Shown one piece after another: positions 46,648-56,051 of a stretch of DNA of 64,000 nt. Each line of letters begins with the position of its first letter. Position 1 is the stretch's first letter. Where the stretch lies: positions 310,001-374,000 of the forward strand of contig CBDHHD010000004.1 in the NCBI GenBank assembly GCA_965263285.1, in the 5' to 3' direction. The position numbers and the translations under genes were made by a program. Origin of the DNA: JASGCP01 sp965263285 (lineage in GTDB: Bacteria > Bacteroidota > Bacteroidia > Chitinophagales > Chitinophagaceae). Under the pieces are notes generated by a model. The model did no database searches. It was not told the origin of the DNA and worked only from the letters and a program-made list of their open reading frames with translations.

Positions 46648-47667
46648 TCATGTTTCACAACGTTGTTGATGAAAATTGACTGTTTCTACATGCGAATTTA
46701 GGAGTTTATTTTTAAATTCTGAAGGAGTTTGTAAAAATATTTCAGGCTTTAGTTGGTACCACTTTTCTAGCGCTTCAAAAGGTGTTTTTACATTTAGTTC
46801 TTTTCTTAAAGAACCATGTCGTCGGTGAAGATTATAGAAAATCATAAATTTACCTAAATCTTTTTCTAAATCTATTCTATCATTATACTCATACCTTAAG
46901 ATAGTATTTTTTTTAATTGTTCCATTTACTCTTTCTACCATACCATTCGTTTTTGGTGTAGATGGTTGAGTACACCTATGTTTAATATTGTTTTCTTTGC
47001 ACTTAATGTCAAGTAAAGAAGGGTTAGCCCGCAAATTGCCTTTTTTATTTTTCATAAGTCGATTGGTAAACTCAAGGCCATTATCTGTTAAGATATGCGT
47101 AATAGCAAAAGGGAAGAAACGCATACATTCCTCAAAAAAAAGATCTGTATTGTGGGCTGTTTTATTGTCATATACTTTATAATACAATATTCTTGTAGCT
47201 CTATCTATAGCTACATATAGATAAGAACCTACCTTGTTAAATTTTGGCATATAAGTTACATCGAAATGAAGATATCCTGGCTCGTATGCTTTAAACTTTT
47301 TAGCTTTTTCTTTTTCTGCTATGGGCACTATATTTATATTATTTCGTAATAAGCACCTATACACAGAACTTCTTGATATAGATTTGTTTTCTACTGCTAA
47401 TATTTCGAATATTTCATCTATAGGCAACCAGGTAGATTTTCTCAAAGATATAATTAATGTAGTTTCTACTTCATTTAGAGCATAATGAATATTTTTAGGG
47501 ATACTAGATACATCAGCGACAAAGTCTCTATTTCGCCATTTTGAAATCGTTTGTTTCGCTATAGCAAATTGAGAAGCTAATTCGGTATTTGTTAAAAAAG
47601 AATTGCTTTGTATTTGTTTGCGAATGCTTATATTTGTCTTGGCATTGGAATGGTAAATTTGTGGCAT
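46648..47667 (-). CDS. IS481-family transposase (DDE/rve)
   Basis: 339 residues, full length for the family. N-terminal helix-turn-helix regions (TNTELASQFAIAKQTISKW at about residues 26-44 and a second at about 80-110), then an integrase-core domain with D136 (HFDVTYM), D195 (LTDNGLEF) and E245 (NGMVERVNG). YNLHRRHGSL near the C-terminus is typical of these proteins. The stop codon lies within the terminal TGTCA of the element, so the gene reads through the left inverted repeat. No frameshift or missing catalytic residue: probably active. Acts on the element's own ends. Confidence 0.92.
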   Translation of the reverse strand: MPQIYHSNAKTNISIRKQIQSNSFLTNTELASQFAIAKQTISKWRNRDFVADVSSIPKNIHYALNEVETTLIISLRKSTWLPIDEIFEILAVENKSISRSSVYRCLLRNNINIVPIAEKEKAKKFKAYEPGYLHFDVTYMPKFNKVGSYLYVAIDRATRILYYKVYDNKTAHNTDLFFEECMRFFPFAITHILTDNGLEFTNRLMKNKKGNLRANPSLLDIKCKENNIKHRCTQPSTPKTNGMVERVNGTIKKNTILRYEYNDRIDLEKDLGKFMIFYNLHRRHGSLRKELNVKTPFEALEKWYQLKPEIFLQTPSEFKNKLLNSHVETVNFHQQRCET

Positions 47668-47715
47668 ATTTTATTTTTTATATTGTTATAAAACAAAAAT
47701 AGTCATTTTTTACAT

Positions 47716-47770
47716 TCCAGCCCTTGTGGCTCCGTTTCGGCTACGCCTCCACTACGCCACAAGGGCTGGA
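47716..47770. repeat. Hairpin inside the IS, 15-bp stem and 25-nt loop
   Basis: TCCAGCCCTTGTGGC at 47716-47730 is the exact reverse complement of 47756-47770. It is GC-rich in an AT-rich setting. It lies upstream of the transposase gene (minus strand), where insertion sequences often carry structures limiting read-through expression. Confidence 0.7.
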
Positions 47771-47944
47771 AAAACCATCAACAACGTTGTGAAACTAAAC
47801 AGGTAACAATCCAATAGAGCAATATAAAACTTTTGGATTAGAATATCTTATGCAGGGTTTGTTCTATGCGTTTTCTAACAATCAAAATAGTATTCAGGAT
47901 ACTTGTATGCTGGTTCATTTTTATAACAATTAAATTTTCTAACT

Positions 47945-48406
47945 ATGGAAGGTTTTTTTCGGGTTATGTACGAGTTACTACATCTCTATTCTATAGATTT
48001 TGCCAATATATTACATGGGTATAATTGTAGCCAGTCGTACCCACAAGGAGGATATATTGGTAGTCAAATAGGGTATCTTGCTACAGGTCTTCTTTTATTT
48101 GCAACTGTTATTCTTTGGTTTTTACTTATCTATAAGTGGCTTGACCATCCTAAGAAAATAAAGGTTAAATATTGGTGGTTTAATGCGCTTATATTGGCAA
48201 TAGTAAATTATTTGATAGCTATGAACTTTGGATTAGGAGCGTATTATGATTTTGCTTGTCATCAATATGTATCTTCTGCAAATGCGTGGTTAGGTTTCCC
48301 TCTTACTAATGCTATCTTATCTCTATTTTGGTATGGATTATTAACCTCTATTCCAATTGTAAGAAAAATAAGTATCAATCATGTTAATGCAACTTTCTAT
48401 CATTAA
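47945..48406 (+). CDS. Small multi-pass membrane protein, first intact gene of the tubulin-like/actin-like operon
   Basis: 153 residues, ATG at 47945. Three hydrophobic segments at about residues 42-64, 77-97 and 117-137; a soluble stretch with two Cys-containing loops (HGYNCSQSYPQGG, YYDFACHQY). I recognise no family. It precedes the tubulin-like gene by 11 bp and shares strand and spacing with the following seven genes, so it is probably the inner-membrane partner of that system. Confidence 0.75.
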   Translation: MEGFFRVMYELLHLYSIDFANILHGYNCSQSYPQGGYIGSQIGYLATGLLLFATVILWFLLIYKWLDHPKKIKVKYWWFNALILAIVNYLIAMNFGLGAYYDFACHQYVSSANAWLGFPLTNAILSLFWYGLLTSIPIVRKISINHVNATFYH

Positions 48407-48417
48407 ATTTTTAATAT

Positions 48418-49926
48418 ATGGCAAAACAGCTTTATTTATTTGCAGTAGGAGGAACCGGCTCTCGAATATTAGAAGCCTTAGTGTATTTACTTGCTGGAGG
48501 GGCAGATATGAATGGATTTGATATAAATCCTGTTATTATTGATCCGCATGTAAAGAATGCTGGATTGCAAAGGGCAATAGATGCTTTAAGTAAATATGAA
48601 AAAATTAGAAATAAACTTTTTCCTAACAATAATAACGAAGGAATAGATATTAAATATTTCAAAACTAAGATTAATCCACATGTTTTAATTTCTTTGAATG
48701 ATGATGGCATTACTAATCAGAATTTCGGGAGCTTTATTGGATATAATATCTTAAATGGGCAAAAAATAAAATATTTATTAGAAGCACTATACCCCCATGA
48801 GCATTTGGCATTAGATATGTCAGCAGGTTTTATAGGAAATCCCAATATTGGTTCCGCTGTTTTTGCAAACTTACAAGATAATCCATCTTTTGTAAGTCTA
48901 TTAAATCAAATTCATACTAATATTGATAATAGAATTATGATATTGAGCAGTATTTTTGGAGGTACAGGTGCGGCAGGTTTCCCAACTATCTGTAAAATTA
49001 TTCGTAACTATAAAAATGCTAAAGGCAATAGACTATTAGCAGATATACCTATTGGGGCTGTTTCTGTATTACCCTATTTTAAAATAGATACACAAAATAA
49101 TCCAAATGCTCAAATAAAATCGGATGAATTTATCTCTAAAACTAATCATGCTTTACACTATTATAATGATTTTTTCAATAGTGGCAACAATAATGCTAAT
49201 ATCGTTTACTATGTAGGGGATGACCAAAATATAATGGACAATAACGCAGCTCTCACATCATCAGACACAGGAAGTCAGCAAAATAAATCTCATTTCGTGG
49301 AATGGATAGGTGCCACCGCTATCTTAAATTTTTCTAATCTTGCTGATGATGCTTTGTTTAATATTGATAATACAAACAATAGAAGTTTTAAGCCATTTAC
49401 TACAAATTGTTTTGGATTTGATACTGATAATCAAACAAATGAAATTAAATTAGGAACTCTGGGGAAAGATTATTGTGCTCCTATGTATAAGCTTTATTTT
49501 TTAAAGATTGTGTTAAATTATATATATGGAAATAGTGCTACATTTCAGAATCAACCTTGGTATAGTAGTGTTCAATTAGGAATTAATTTAAATAATTTTA
49601 AAAATTGCGATTTATTTTCTTTTTTAGGTAGTAATAGTAATGGTAATTTTTTTAGATTTATAGAAGAAATAAAAACAAATCTTAGATCGCTTGTTTTTTT
49701 TAACGATAAGACGACTGGTGGTTTTGATAATTGTCTGGCTTCTTTTTGTAAAGATACAAGGATTAAAAATCCAGAATATACAATTATACAGAAGTGGCAG
49801 GGTAAAGATTTGTTTGATGGTAAGATGAATGAAATGGATAAGAGTATTAAAATTAATGACAATTATATTAAATTCATTTCTATTATTGAAAAGGTTTATG
49901 ATAAATACTATAACACTTTAAATTAG
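48418..49926 (+). CDS. Tubulin/FtsZ-like protein (Tubulin_2-type)
   Basis: 502 residues. It begins with a Rossmann-like LYLFAVGGTGSRILEAL (residues 4-20) and has FGGTGAAGFP at about residues 180-189, corresponding to the glycine-rich phosphate loop GGGTGTG of FtsZ and tubulin. Longer than FtsZ and without its canonical C-terminal peptide. Two divergent FtsZ-like families have been described by comparative genomics as part of predicted membrane-remodelling systems together with OmpA-family proteins; this gene lies four genes from an OmpA/MotB-like gene, which fits. GTP binding and polymerization are inferred, not shown. No obvious membrane segment. Confidence 0.7.
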   Translation: MAKQLYLFAVGGTGSRILEALVYLLAGGADMNGFDINPVIIDPHVKNAGLQRAIDALSKYEKIRNKLFPNNNNEGIDIKYFKTKINPHVLISLNDDGITNQNFGSFIGYNILNGQKIKYLLEALYPHEHLALDMSAGFIGNPNIGSAVFANLQDNPSFVSLLNQIHTNIDNRIMILSSIFGGTGAAGFPTICKIIRNYKNAKGNRLLADIPIGAVSVLPYFKIDTQNNPNAQIKSDEFISKTNHALHYYNDFFNSGNNNANIVYYVGDDQNIMDNNAALTSSDTGSQQNKSHFVEWIGATAILNFSNLADDALFNIDNTNNRSFKPFTTNCFGFDTDNQTNEIKLGTLGKDYCAPMYKLYFLKIVLNYIYGNSATFQNQPWYSSVQLGINLNNFKNCDLFSFLGSNSNGNFFRFIEEIKTNLRSLVFFNDKTTGGFDNCLASFCKDTRIKNPEYTIIQKWQGKDLFDGKMNEMDKSIKINDNYIKFISIIEKVYDKYYNTLN

Positions 49927-49962
49927 TATAATTTTTTTTATAATATTAAAATATAACTATCT

Positions 49963-52900
49963 ATGCCTAAGATATTATGCCCTTTTAATACAAGTGTTTC
50001 TGTTAATCAAAATGATTGGGATACAGCAACTGGTAGCTCCATTCATCCTGAATTTCAACCTAGTGATGGGAAAGCAAATACCGGTATCGATCAGCAATTC
50101 CCCAATGATCAACCTATTACTAAAAATGCTATTCCTAGTGTGTTTGCTAAATGGTCATTGTTAGACACAGCATTTAACAAGGTAGCTAAAGAGGTAGATA
50201 AAGAGGTAGATAAAGAGGTAGCTAAAGGGGTAGCTAAAGAAGATGCAGTTAAAAAGGTAGCTGAAAAGGTAGCTAAAAATGGGATAGCGGCTGATATAGA
50301 ATCTCAAAAATTAGTAAGCTATGCTTTAGATATTGCTGAAATATTTTTTAATTTTGATTTATATGTATTATCTTTAGTAGATTCTTCTATTGCTTTGAGT
50401 ATAGAAGAGTGTGATATACAAAACGAATTACAAACATTAGCGGGGCAAAATAATTTAAAGTTACGCAATGCCATTATTACTTCTTGGGATGGAGACAAAA
50501 AAATAACTAGTTTTGGTAATAATTGCGTAACAAAAAAAATCTATCTTTTAATAGCAACAAAAACAACTACAAGAGATGGGGATGGAGCTTCGATAAAAAC
50601 AGAATTTGTATTAGGAGGAACTTGCCCTAATACAATATTCTTTGCTTCTGATTTTGCAAGATTAAAAGGATTAGGAACTGCAATTAATGCTATAAATGCT
50701 GGATATCAGCTATTGCCATGCACTACCAATAATGCTGGTCAAGGCCCTGTTCTTTTGCAAGGCAGAGATCAAAAGTTTCAAGACTATATGGTTGCAATGG
50801 GGGAGGAATTAAAGATAAGTAACTCTAATAGTAATTTTGTAAAATATATTATTAAATTACAAATAGGTAATCCAAATGCATCTTGGGGTGATACGACTAC
50901 TTTTACTAATTTGCAATTAAATACTGCGGGTGCAGGTATTGACCTATTTGTTGACAATCAGAGTAATATCTCATTTCAATTAAAAAAAAGAAATGAAAAT
51001 ATAAGCTCTTTAGCAGAAAAGGTAGCTAGCGAATCTGATTTTAGAATGCAAATTAATAATGCATATAATAATACTACTACAATGCCTCCTTTAGTGCTAT
51101 TGCCGGGTTTAGCAACACAAAGTAATGGGAGAAATAATTGGAGTTATACTAGTAGTAAAGATCCAATAGGGGATAAAGTGAATGTGCCTACTGACTTGTT
51201 AGATGGTATTAATAATAGATTGCTTCCCGACAGGCAAATGCAATATCCATGGATCACCACAAGTGATATTTTTGAAGACAAATTAATTAAACTTCCTTAT
51301 CCTATTAATAATAATATGGTTGGAGTGGGTAATCAATTTGATGGGAAGGATAATTTTTATTTAATGCCTATTAAAAAAGAAATATTTGATTACTTGTCTC
51401 CAGACTATGTGGTTAAGAATCTTACCTACACTCCTAATCCAAATTTTAAACAAGTTAAATTTTCTTTAACAATTCAAGTAAGTAATGACAAAAATGGTAA
51501 TCAGAGGTATATTACTTTAGATAAGGTTTATACTGAATTTACTGATATTGTAGAGCCAATAGCAAAAGATCTTCAATTTTCTTTTTTTCCAGCTATTCCA
51601 GGAGAAGAAAATTATTATGCGGCAATAGCAATAGAGAATATATCAGGCATAAATACTCAACAAGAAATGCCAGAGTTTTCATTATGTGAAAAAGGTTCTT
51701 TAAATTCGTTGAAATTGCAACTTGTAAATGATAGTTCTTTAAAAAAGAATAATTCATTACAGATAGGTAATCATTTTATAATAGGAAAATTTCAAACAAA
51801 TAATATTAATACTAATCATTGCTATTTTCAAATATCGATAGATACAAAGAATATAAATATAAATACAAATAAAATACATAAACAAACAAAGGCTTGTTTT
51901 GTGCCTATATGTTTTTTACCATCAAATAATAACGCTTTAAATCTAAATACTTATAGATTTGCTATCGACTTGGGCACTACAAATACACATATTGCTTATC
52001 AAAAATTCCAAGCAGGTGCTCCTTCTGCTCCTACTGATCCTAAACCTTTTTCGTTAGGAAAATTGTTTGAAAAAACAGTTTTTTCGCTTATTAAAGATGA
52101 TAGTGAACATACATTAAATCAAAAAACCAATAATATTACTCCGCCAACTACTCCAAGAATGATTAATCTATTGCTTAGTTACTATTTTTTTCCTATAGTA
52201 CCTAAATATTATAATAGACTTAATAATCTATCATATCCTTTAAAAACAGCACTAAAGTATCAAAATGTAGATAAGAATAACCTTAATTGTTTTATTACTA
52301 TTAATAATGATATATTTGCCACAAAAGATTATGGGTTTCAAAATAATCAAAAAAATAAAGAATGTCGGGCATGGGATTTGTTTTTTATAAAAGAATATTT
52401 GTCTGATAAAAATGACGATTATATCTATAAAGAGCACGAGGAAAGTATAAAATGGGAGTCTAAAGTGGATCCTAGATTCGCTACTTGTAAACCAATAAAA
52501 TATTACATTGAATATATATTGCAATTAATTCGGGTATTTTTAAAGAAAGAAGAAGTACAAAATACAAATAAAACAACTATCATTTATTTGTATCCTTCCT
52601 TTTCTTTTAATAATCAAGATTTTTTTTATACAACTTGGAAAAATATTGAAAATATTCCTGATAACGATTTTACATTTAAAGGGATAAATGAAGCTTATGC
52701 TCCTTATCATGCTATAGCAAAATTACAAACTAATCTTGGCAATCAATATTTGTTGACTATTGATATAGGAGGGGGCACTACAGATGTTTGCTTCGCTGAT
52801 AATACTAGCGTGTTGTTTACTAGCTCTTTTAGATTAGCTGGAGATGTGTTTTGGAGTAATTATGCTAATATTCGTAATAATAATCAAATGATTAATAATT

Positions 52901-53826
52901 TTAAAAAAGATTTTATTGAAAATTATAAGAAAGGTGGCTCCACTGTTTATATAAAAGATACTATTAGTAATATGCTTAGTAGTCAAAATAAAAATGTTTC
53001 AGAGTTGTTGTTTTTAGATTTAGATTCAAATAGAAATGCTTTTAATATTATTGATTTACAACCAGATAAATTCAATTTTTTAGTTTTATATTTTTTAGGT
53101 TCTATTTTTTATACTACTGCTAAAATAATAAAAGATATTAAACCTGAACTTGATAAAAACCTTACATATTGTTTTACAGGTAATGGTTCTAAAATAATAG
53201 ATTTTATTAAAAATGATAAAGATGCAAATATAAAAAAAATATTTGAAGTTATACTTAAGGGTTTATTTAGTAATGAAAATGCATCTTTCACTATATCTAA
53301 AATAGATAATAGTGTTTTTGATAAAAAAACTATTACAGCAAATGGTGCTTTACAATTAATGAATGAAGATGATGGAAATGCTAAAACTAATATTAATATT
53401 CAAGAATATAAAGGATGGAATGGAGAAGAAAAAAAGAATTTTTTATGGGATGAAATTATTAGTCAAAACGATAATAGCCTAACAAAAGAATTTAAAAATT
53501 GTTTAATAAAACAACTTAAAGATCTTAATACATTAGTTTTAATGAGTATTGATAAAATTATACCTAATAATAACAAGACTATTTTTAATTCTTTTAAAGA
53601 GGCTATAGAAAAAGTTGCTGATAATATTGATGATACTTTATTAATCCCTTTTGAAAAAAATGTATTTAATTTTTTTTACAAGGATCAAAAGATTGCTTTT
53701 TTAAAAGACCGAGATGCTAAGCGAGATACATCTAATTTTTTAATACAAGATAGTATACTTCCTATGCTTATTGCTACCATTATTAATTCTCATTTAGATG
53801 AGTTTTTAAAAAAAATAGATAATTAG
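49963..53826 (+). CDS. Large protein with C-terminal actin/Hsp70-type ATPase domain
   Basis: 1287 residues, ATG at 49963. The N-terminal half (1-660) matches nothing I know; it includes a lysine/valine-rich 12-bp tandem repeat (residues about 73-105, KEVDKEVDKEVA) likely to form a charged helix. From residue 666 an actin/Hsp70/sugar-kinase fold begins: phosphate-1 motif FAIDLGTTNTHIAY (665-678), phosphate-2 motif TIDIGGGTTDVCF (about 932-944) and adenosine-type motif CFTGNGSKI (about 1069). No signal peptide. It follows the tubulin-like gene by 36 bp. Hsp70 proper is about 640 residues with a C-terminal peptide-binding part, which is not evident here. Likely a cytoplasmic ATPase in a two-NTPase machine. 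Confidence 0.72.
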   Translation: MPKILCPFNTSVSVNQNDWDTATGSSIHPEFQPSDGKANTGIDQQFPNDQPITKNAIPSVFAKWSLLDTAFNKVAKEVDKEVDKEVAKGVAKEDAVKKVAEKVAKNGIAADIESQKLVSYALDIAEIFFNFDLYVLSLVDSSIALSIEECDIQNELQTLAGQNNLKLRNAIITSWDGDKKITSFGNNCVTKKIYLLIATKTTTRDGDGASIKTEFVLGGTCPNTIFFASDFARLKGLGTAINAINAGYQLLPCTTNNAGQGPVLLQGRDQKFQDYMVAMGEELKISNSNSNFVKYIIKLQIGNPNASWGDTTTFTNLQLNTAGAGIDLFVDNQSNISFQLKKRNENISSLAEKVASESDFRMQINNAYNNTTTMPPLVLLPGLATQSNGRNNWSYTSSKDPIGDKVNVPTDLLDGINNRLLPDRQMQYPWITTSDIFEDKLIKLPYPINNNMVGVGNQFDGKDNFYLMPIKKEIFDYLSPDYVVKNLTYTPNPNFKQVKFSLTIQVSNDKNGNQRYITLDKVYTEFTDIVEPIAKDLQFSFFPAIPGEENYYAAIAIENISGINTQQEMPEFSLCEKGSLNSLKLQLVNDSSLKKNNSLQIGNHFIIGKFQTNNINTNHCYFQISIDTKNININTNKIHKQTKACFVPICFLPSNNNALNLNTYRFAIDLGTTNTHIAYQKFQAGAPSAPTDPKPFSLGKLFEKTVFSLIKDDSEHTLNQKTNNITPPTTPRMINLLLSYYFFPIVPKYYNRLNNLSYPLKTALKYQNVDKNNLNCFITINNDIFATKDYGFQNNQKNKECRAWDLFFIKEYLSDKNDDYIYKEHEESIKWESKVDPRFATCKPIKYYIEYILQLIRVFLKKEEVQNTNKTTIIYLYPSFSFNNQDFFYTTWKNIENIPDNDFTFKGINEAYAPYHAIAKLQTNLGNQYLLTIDIGGGTTDVCFADNTSVLFTSSFRLAGDVFWSNYANIRNNNQMINNFKKDFIENYKKGGSTVYIKDTISNMLSSQNKNVSELLFLDLDSNRNAFNIIDLQPDKFNFLVLYFLGSIFYTTAKIIKDIKPELDKNLTYCFTGNGSKIIDFIKNDKDANIKKIFEVILKGLFSNENASFTISKIDNSVFDKKTITANGALQLMNEDDGNAKTNINIQEYKGWNGEEKKNFLWDEIISQNDNSLTKEFKNCLIKQLKDLNTLVLMSIDKIIPNNNKTIFNSFKEAIEKVADNIDDTLLIPFEKNVFNFFYKDQKIAFLKDRDAKRDTSNFLIQDSILPMLIATIINSHLDEFLKKIDN
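50189..50280 (+). repeat. 12-bp tandem repeat in the actin-like gene
   Basis: Units close to AAAGAGGTAGAT and AAAGAGGTAGCT repeat several times in frame, coding KEVD/KEVA; the later units are more diverged. Unit number could vary between strains by slippage without loss of frame. Confidence 0.65.
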
Positions 53827-53882
53827 AAACTTTATTAGCAAGATTGATAGTGTTAGTTACTTGAATTTTTAAATATTTTCTT

Positions 53883-56021
53883 ATGGATAGTATATTAGGT
53901 GATTTAATTATGTCTCCAACACTTATTATTGTTGTTGTTACTATATGTTTCCAAATTTATTTTTTTGTTAAATCAATAATATCTATTCGAAGGTTAAAAA
54001 AAACATTTGGCAATAGTAGTAATTTTATAACACATATTTCAGTAGTAGAGGATAATAATAGTAAAATAAAAATTGAAATTAAAGACAATAATGCTATCGT
54101 ATTAAAAAATATGATAGATGATATAAATGATTATTTAAATCGTAATTATAATTCAAATAGATCATCTATTAATTTTGATATTATAAAAGACATTATAGAG
54201 AGGAGTACGGACAAAGAGGAGGAAAATATAATACATAGAAATCCTATACCTATCTATTTAGGTCTTTTATGTACAATGATTGGAGTAGCTATTGGTATGT
54301 TTGGTTTGTCCCATATATCGCCTTCGTTTTTTGATCCATTATATAGTAATGGAGATGCTGTTGTACAGGCAAATGGAGTTGCTTCGCAGTTGGGAGTTGC
54401 TCCTCTATTGAATGGTATAAAAATAGCGATGATAGCTAGTGCTACTGGTGTTTTTTTAACTATTTTAAATATTGTTTATTTTACAAAGTCAAAAACCCAA
54501 TTTAATAATAAGAAACATAAATTTTATAGTTTTTTACAAACTGAACTTTTGCCTAGTATTAAACCGAATATTAACAAAGAGATAGAATCGTTAAAGTATG
54601 AGATAGGTATAATAAATAAAAATTTTGGCAATTTTACAAGTGCATTAAACACTTTTACAGATACATTTCAAAAATCATTTGTAGAAACAGGAGAAAATTT
54701 TAATAAGAATATACAACAAACATTAAAAGAGCAAAAAGAAATTTTAGAAAAAATAGGAAGCCCAGAATTCACTAGGAGAATAGGAGACATACTTATAGTA
54801 ATAAAATCTTCATACACAAATGCAGAACGGTTTATAGAAGGAGTTAATAAATGTAATAAATTAATTGAGCAATTGCCATCTCTAATTAATAAGATGTCTG
54901 ATATAGATAATTTTTTAGAAGCCATTGTACTAAATGTAGCTGTGGCAAAAAAAATAACAAGTAACGAAAAAGAAATAACAGAACTTATAAAAGATGGCTA
55001 CGCTAAGTGGAATGATTCTATTACTATCGCAAGTAAGAACCTGGAGGAACTTGTTTTGGAAGGTGCTAATAAATGGGGGGATTCTATTCTTGAATGGAAT
55101 AAAACAATTGCTAATACAAATAAACGATTGGAGGAAGCTATGAATCTATGGGTTGATGCTTTTAAGAATGTTATACCAGACCATATAGGTAATAATAAAG
55201 CATCAGTACTTGGTCTTATTCAAAAATTTGATGATAGTATTGGGGAATTAAAAATTATTTTAGAACAACATGCAAAAAGCAATAGCTCAGAAATTACTAA
55301 ATCATTTACTAATAGTTTAAATGATATTCAAACAAGTATCAACGACTTTACTAAAAAAATCAAGGAGCAGATTGAAAAAAATTTAAAAGAAAGTACTGTT
55401 TTTAATCCTTTAATTACTCAATTAACAACAACACAAGAATCATTTGACAATTGGCAAAAAAATCAAGATGAACTACAAAATGAACTATTGATAGAGATTA
55501 AAAATGAAAATGCTATTTTAAATAACTTATTAGAAAAATTATCTAATATCTCTCAGATAAAGCAATTGCCATTTGTTAATCAGAAAACAAATCTAAATAT
55601 ACAACCTAATATATCACAAAAGAAAAACGAGGAATCGAAAACGAGTGTAAAGAAAATGTCAGAGATAAAAAACATAGATGAATCTTCGAATGTATCTAAA
55701 GAAGTTGAACTATCCTCTACTGTTAAACAGCCAGTTAAGAATATTTCGATTAATACAACAGACGATGTAAATAATAAATCAAATAATATTGTTCCCAATA
55801 CATCTGAGGTTGATAATATAAATAATGTGTCTAATTCATCTCAAGAAGAAAATACCGCTACAATTAACAAGTTTGTAGATAAAAATGCATTAGCCAATAC
55901 AATAGAGAAGAAAATATTAAACAAAAACACAGAAAGTAATAATATCAAGTTACTTAAAAAGAAAAATATATTTATTAGATTCTTTAATAAAATTTTTAGC
56001 AAAAAAAGTAATAATTTTTAG
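53883..56021 (+). CDS. MotA/TolQ/ExbB-like channel protein with long cytoplasmic tail (ZorA-like layout)
   Basis: 712 residues. Membrane segments at about residues 8-32, 123-145 (IYLGLLCTMIGVAIGMF) and 180-202 (IKIAMIASATGVFLTILN); the second and third with the LGLLxTMxG and GxxxAxxAxxxG patterns are those of MotA/ExbB proton-channel subunits. Behind them about 400 residues are rich in helical heptads, then a Ser/Asn/Lys-rich linker and a basic C-terminus (KKKNIFIRFFNKIFSKKSN). Ordinary ExbB is about 240 residues; the long coiled tail is like ZorA of the Zorya antiphage system. It is 30 bp from a MotB/OmpA-like gene, the expected partner. A proton-driven rotary or pulling role is inference from family. 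Confidence 0.75.
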   Translation: MDSILGDLIMSPTLIIVVVTICFQIYFFVKSIISIRRLKKTFGNSSNFITHISVVEDNNSKIKIEIKDNNAIVLKNMIDDINDYLNRNYNSNRSSINFDIIKDIIERSTDKEEENIIHRNPIPIYLGLLCTMIGVAIGMFGLSHISPSFFDPLYSNGDAVVQANGVASQLGVAPLLNGIKIAMIASATGVFLTILNIVYFTKSKTQFNNKKHKFYSFLQTELLPSIKPNINKEIESLKYEIGIINKNFGNFTSALNTFTDTFQKSFVETGENFNKNIQQTLKEQKEILEKIGSPEFTRRIGDILIVIKSSYTNAERFIEGVNKCNKLIEQLPSLINKMSDIDNFLEAIVLNVAVAKKITSNEKEITELIKDGYAKWNDSITIASKNLEELVLEGANKWGDSILEWNKTIANTNKRLEEAMNLWVDAFKNVIPDHIGNNKASVLGLIQKFDDSIGELKIILEQHAKSNSSEITKSFTNSLNDIQTSINDFTKKIKEQIEKNLKESTVFNPLITQLTTTQESFDNWQKNQDELQNELLIEIKNENAILNNLLEKLSNISQIKQLPFVNQKTNLNIQPNISQKKNEESKTSVKKMSEIKNIDESSNVSKEVELSSTVKQPVKNISINTTDDVNNKSNNIVPNTSEVDNINNVSNSSQEENTATINKFVDKNALANTIEKKILNKNTESNNIKLLKKKNIFIRFFNKIFSKKSNNF

Positions 56022-56051
56022 ACAAGATAATTATTTAAGCTACATCATTAT

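Larger units (their letters stand above)
46646..47801 (-). mobile_element. IS481-family insertion sequence, complete, 1156 bp
   Basis: Ends with TGT...ACA and 26-bp inverted repeats with three mismatches; the inner 20 bp, GTTTCACAACGTTGTTGATG, are identical at 46652-46671 and (inverted) 47776-47795. One transposase gene fills it. No target duplication longer than a single G can be seen. A strong hairpin (15-bp perfect stem, 47716-47730 with 47756-47770) lies between the transposase start and the right end and may shield the gene from outside transcription. Confidence 0.85.
46633..47933 (+). pseudogene. 47-codon reading frame split by the IS481 element
   Basis: Left flank ATG TAT TTA AAA G (46633-46645) and right flank GGT AAC AAT CCA (from 47802) join in frame if one of the two junction G residues is counted once, giving MYLKGNNPIEQYKTFGLEY and ending VHFYNN at the TAA at 47931. 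The stop lies 11 bp before the first gene of the operon, a spacing typical within that operon. The product is not recognised. The start codon would sit at the transcription start of the promoter at 46598-46628 (leaderless), so the exact start is uncertain. Confidence 0.45.

Noticed and set aside
47945..48406. Small membrane protein as an exporter or immunity gene of the NRPS
   Set aside because: No transporter motif, it is separated from the NRPS by an insertion sequence, and it is spaced as part of the downstream operon.
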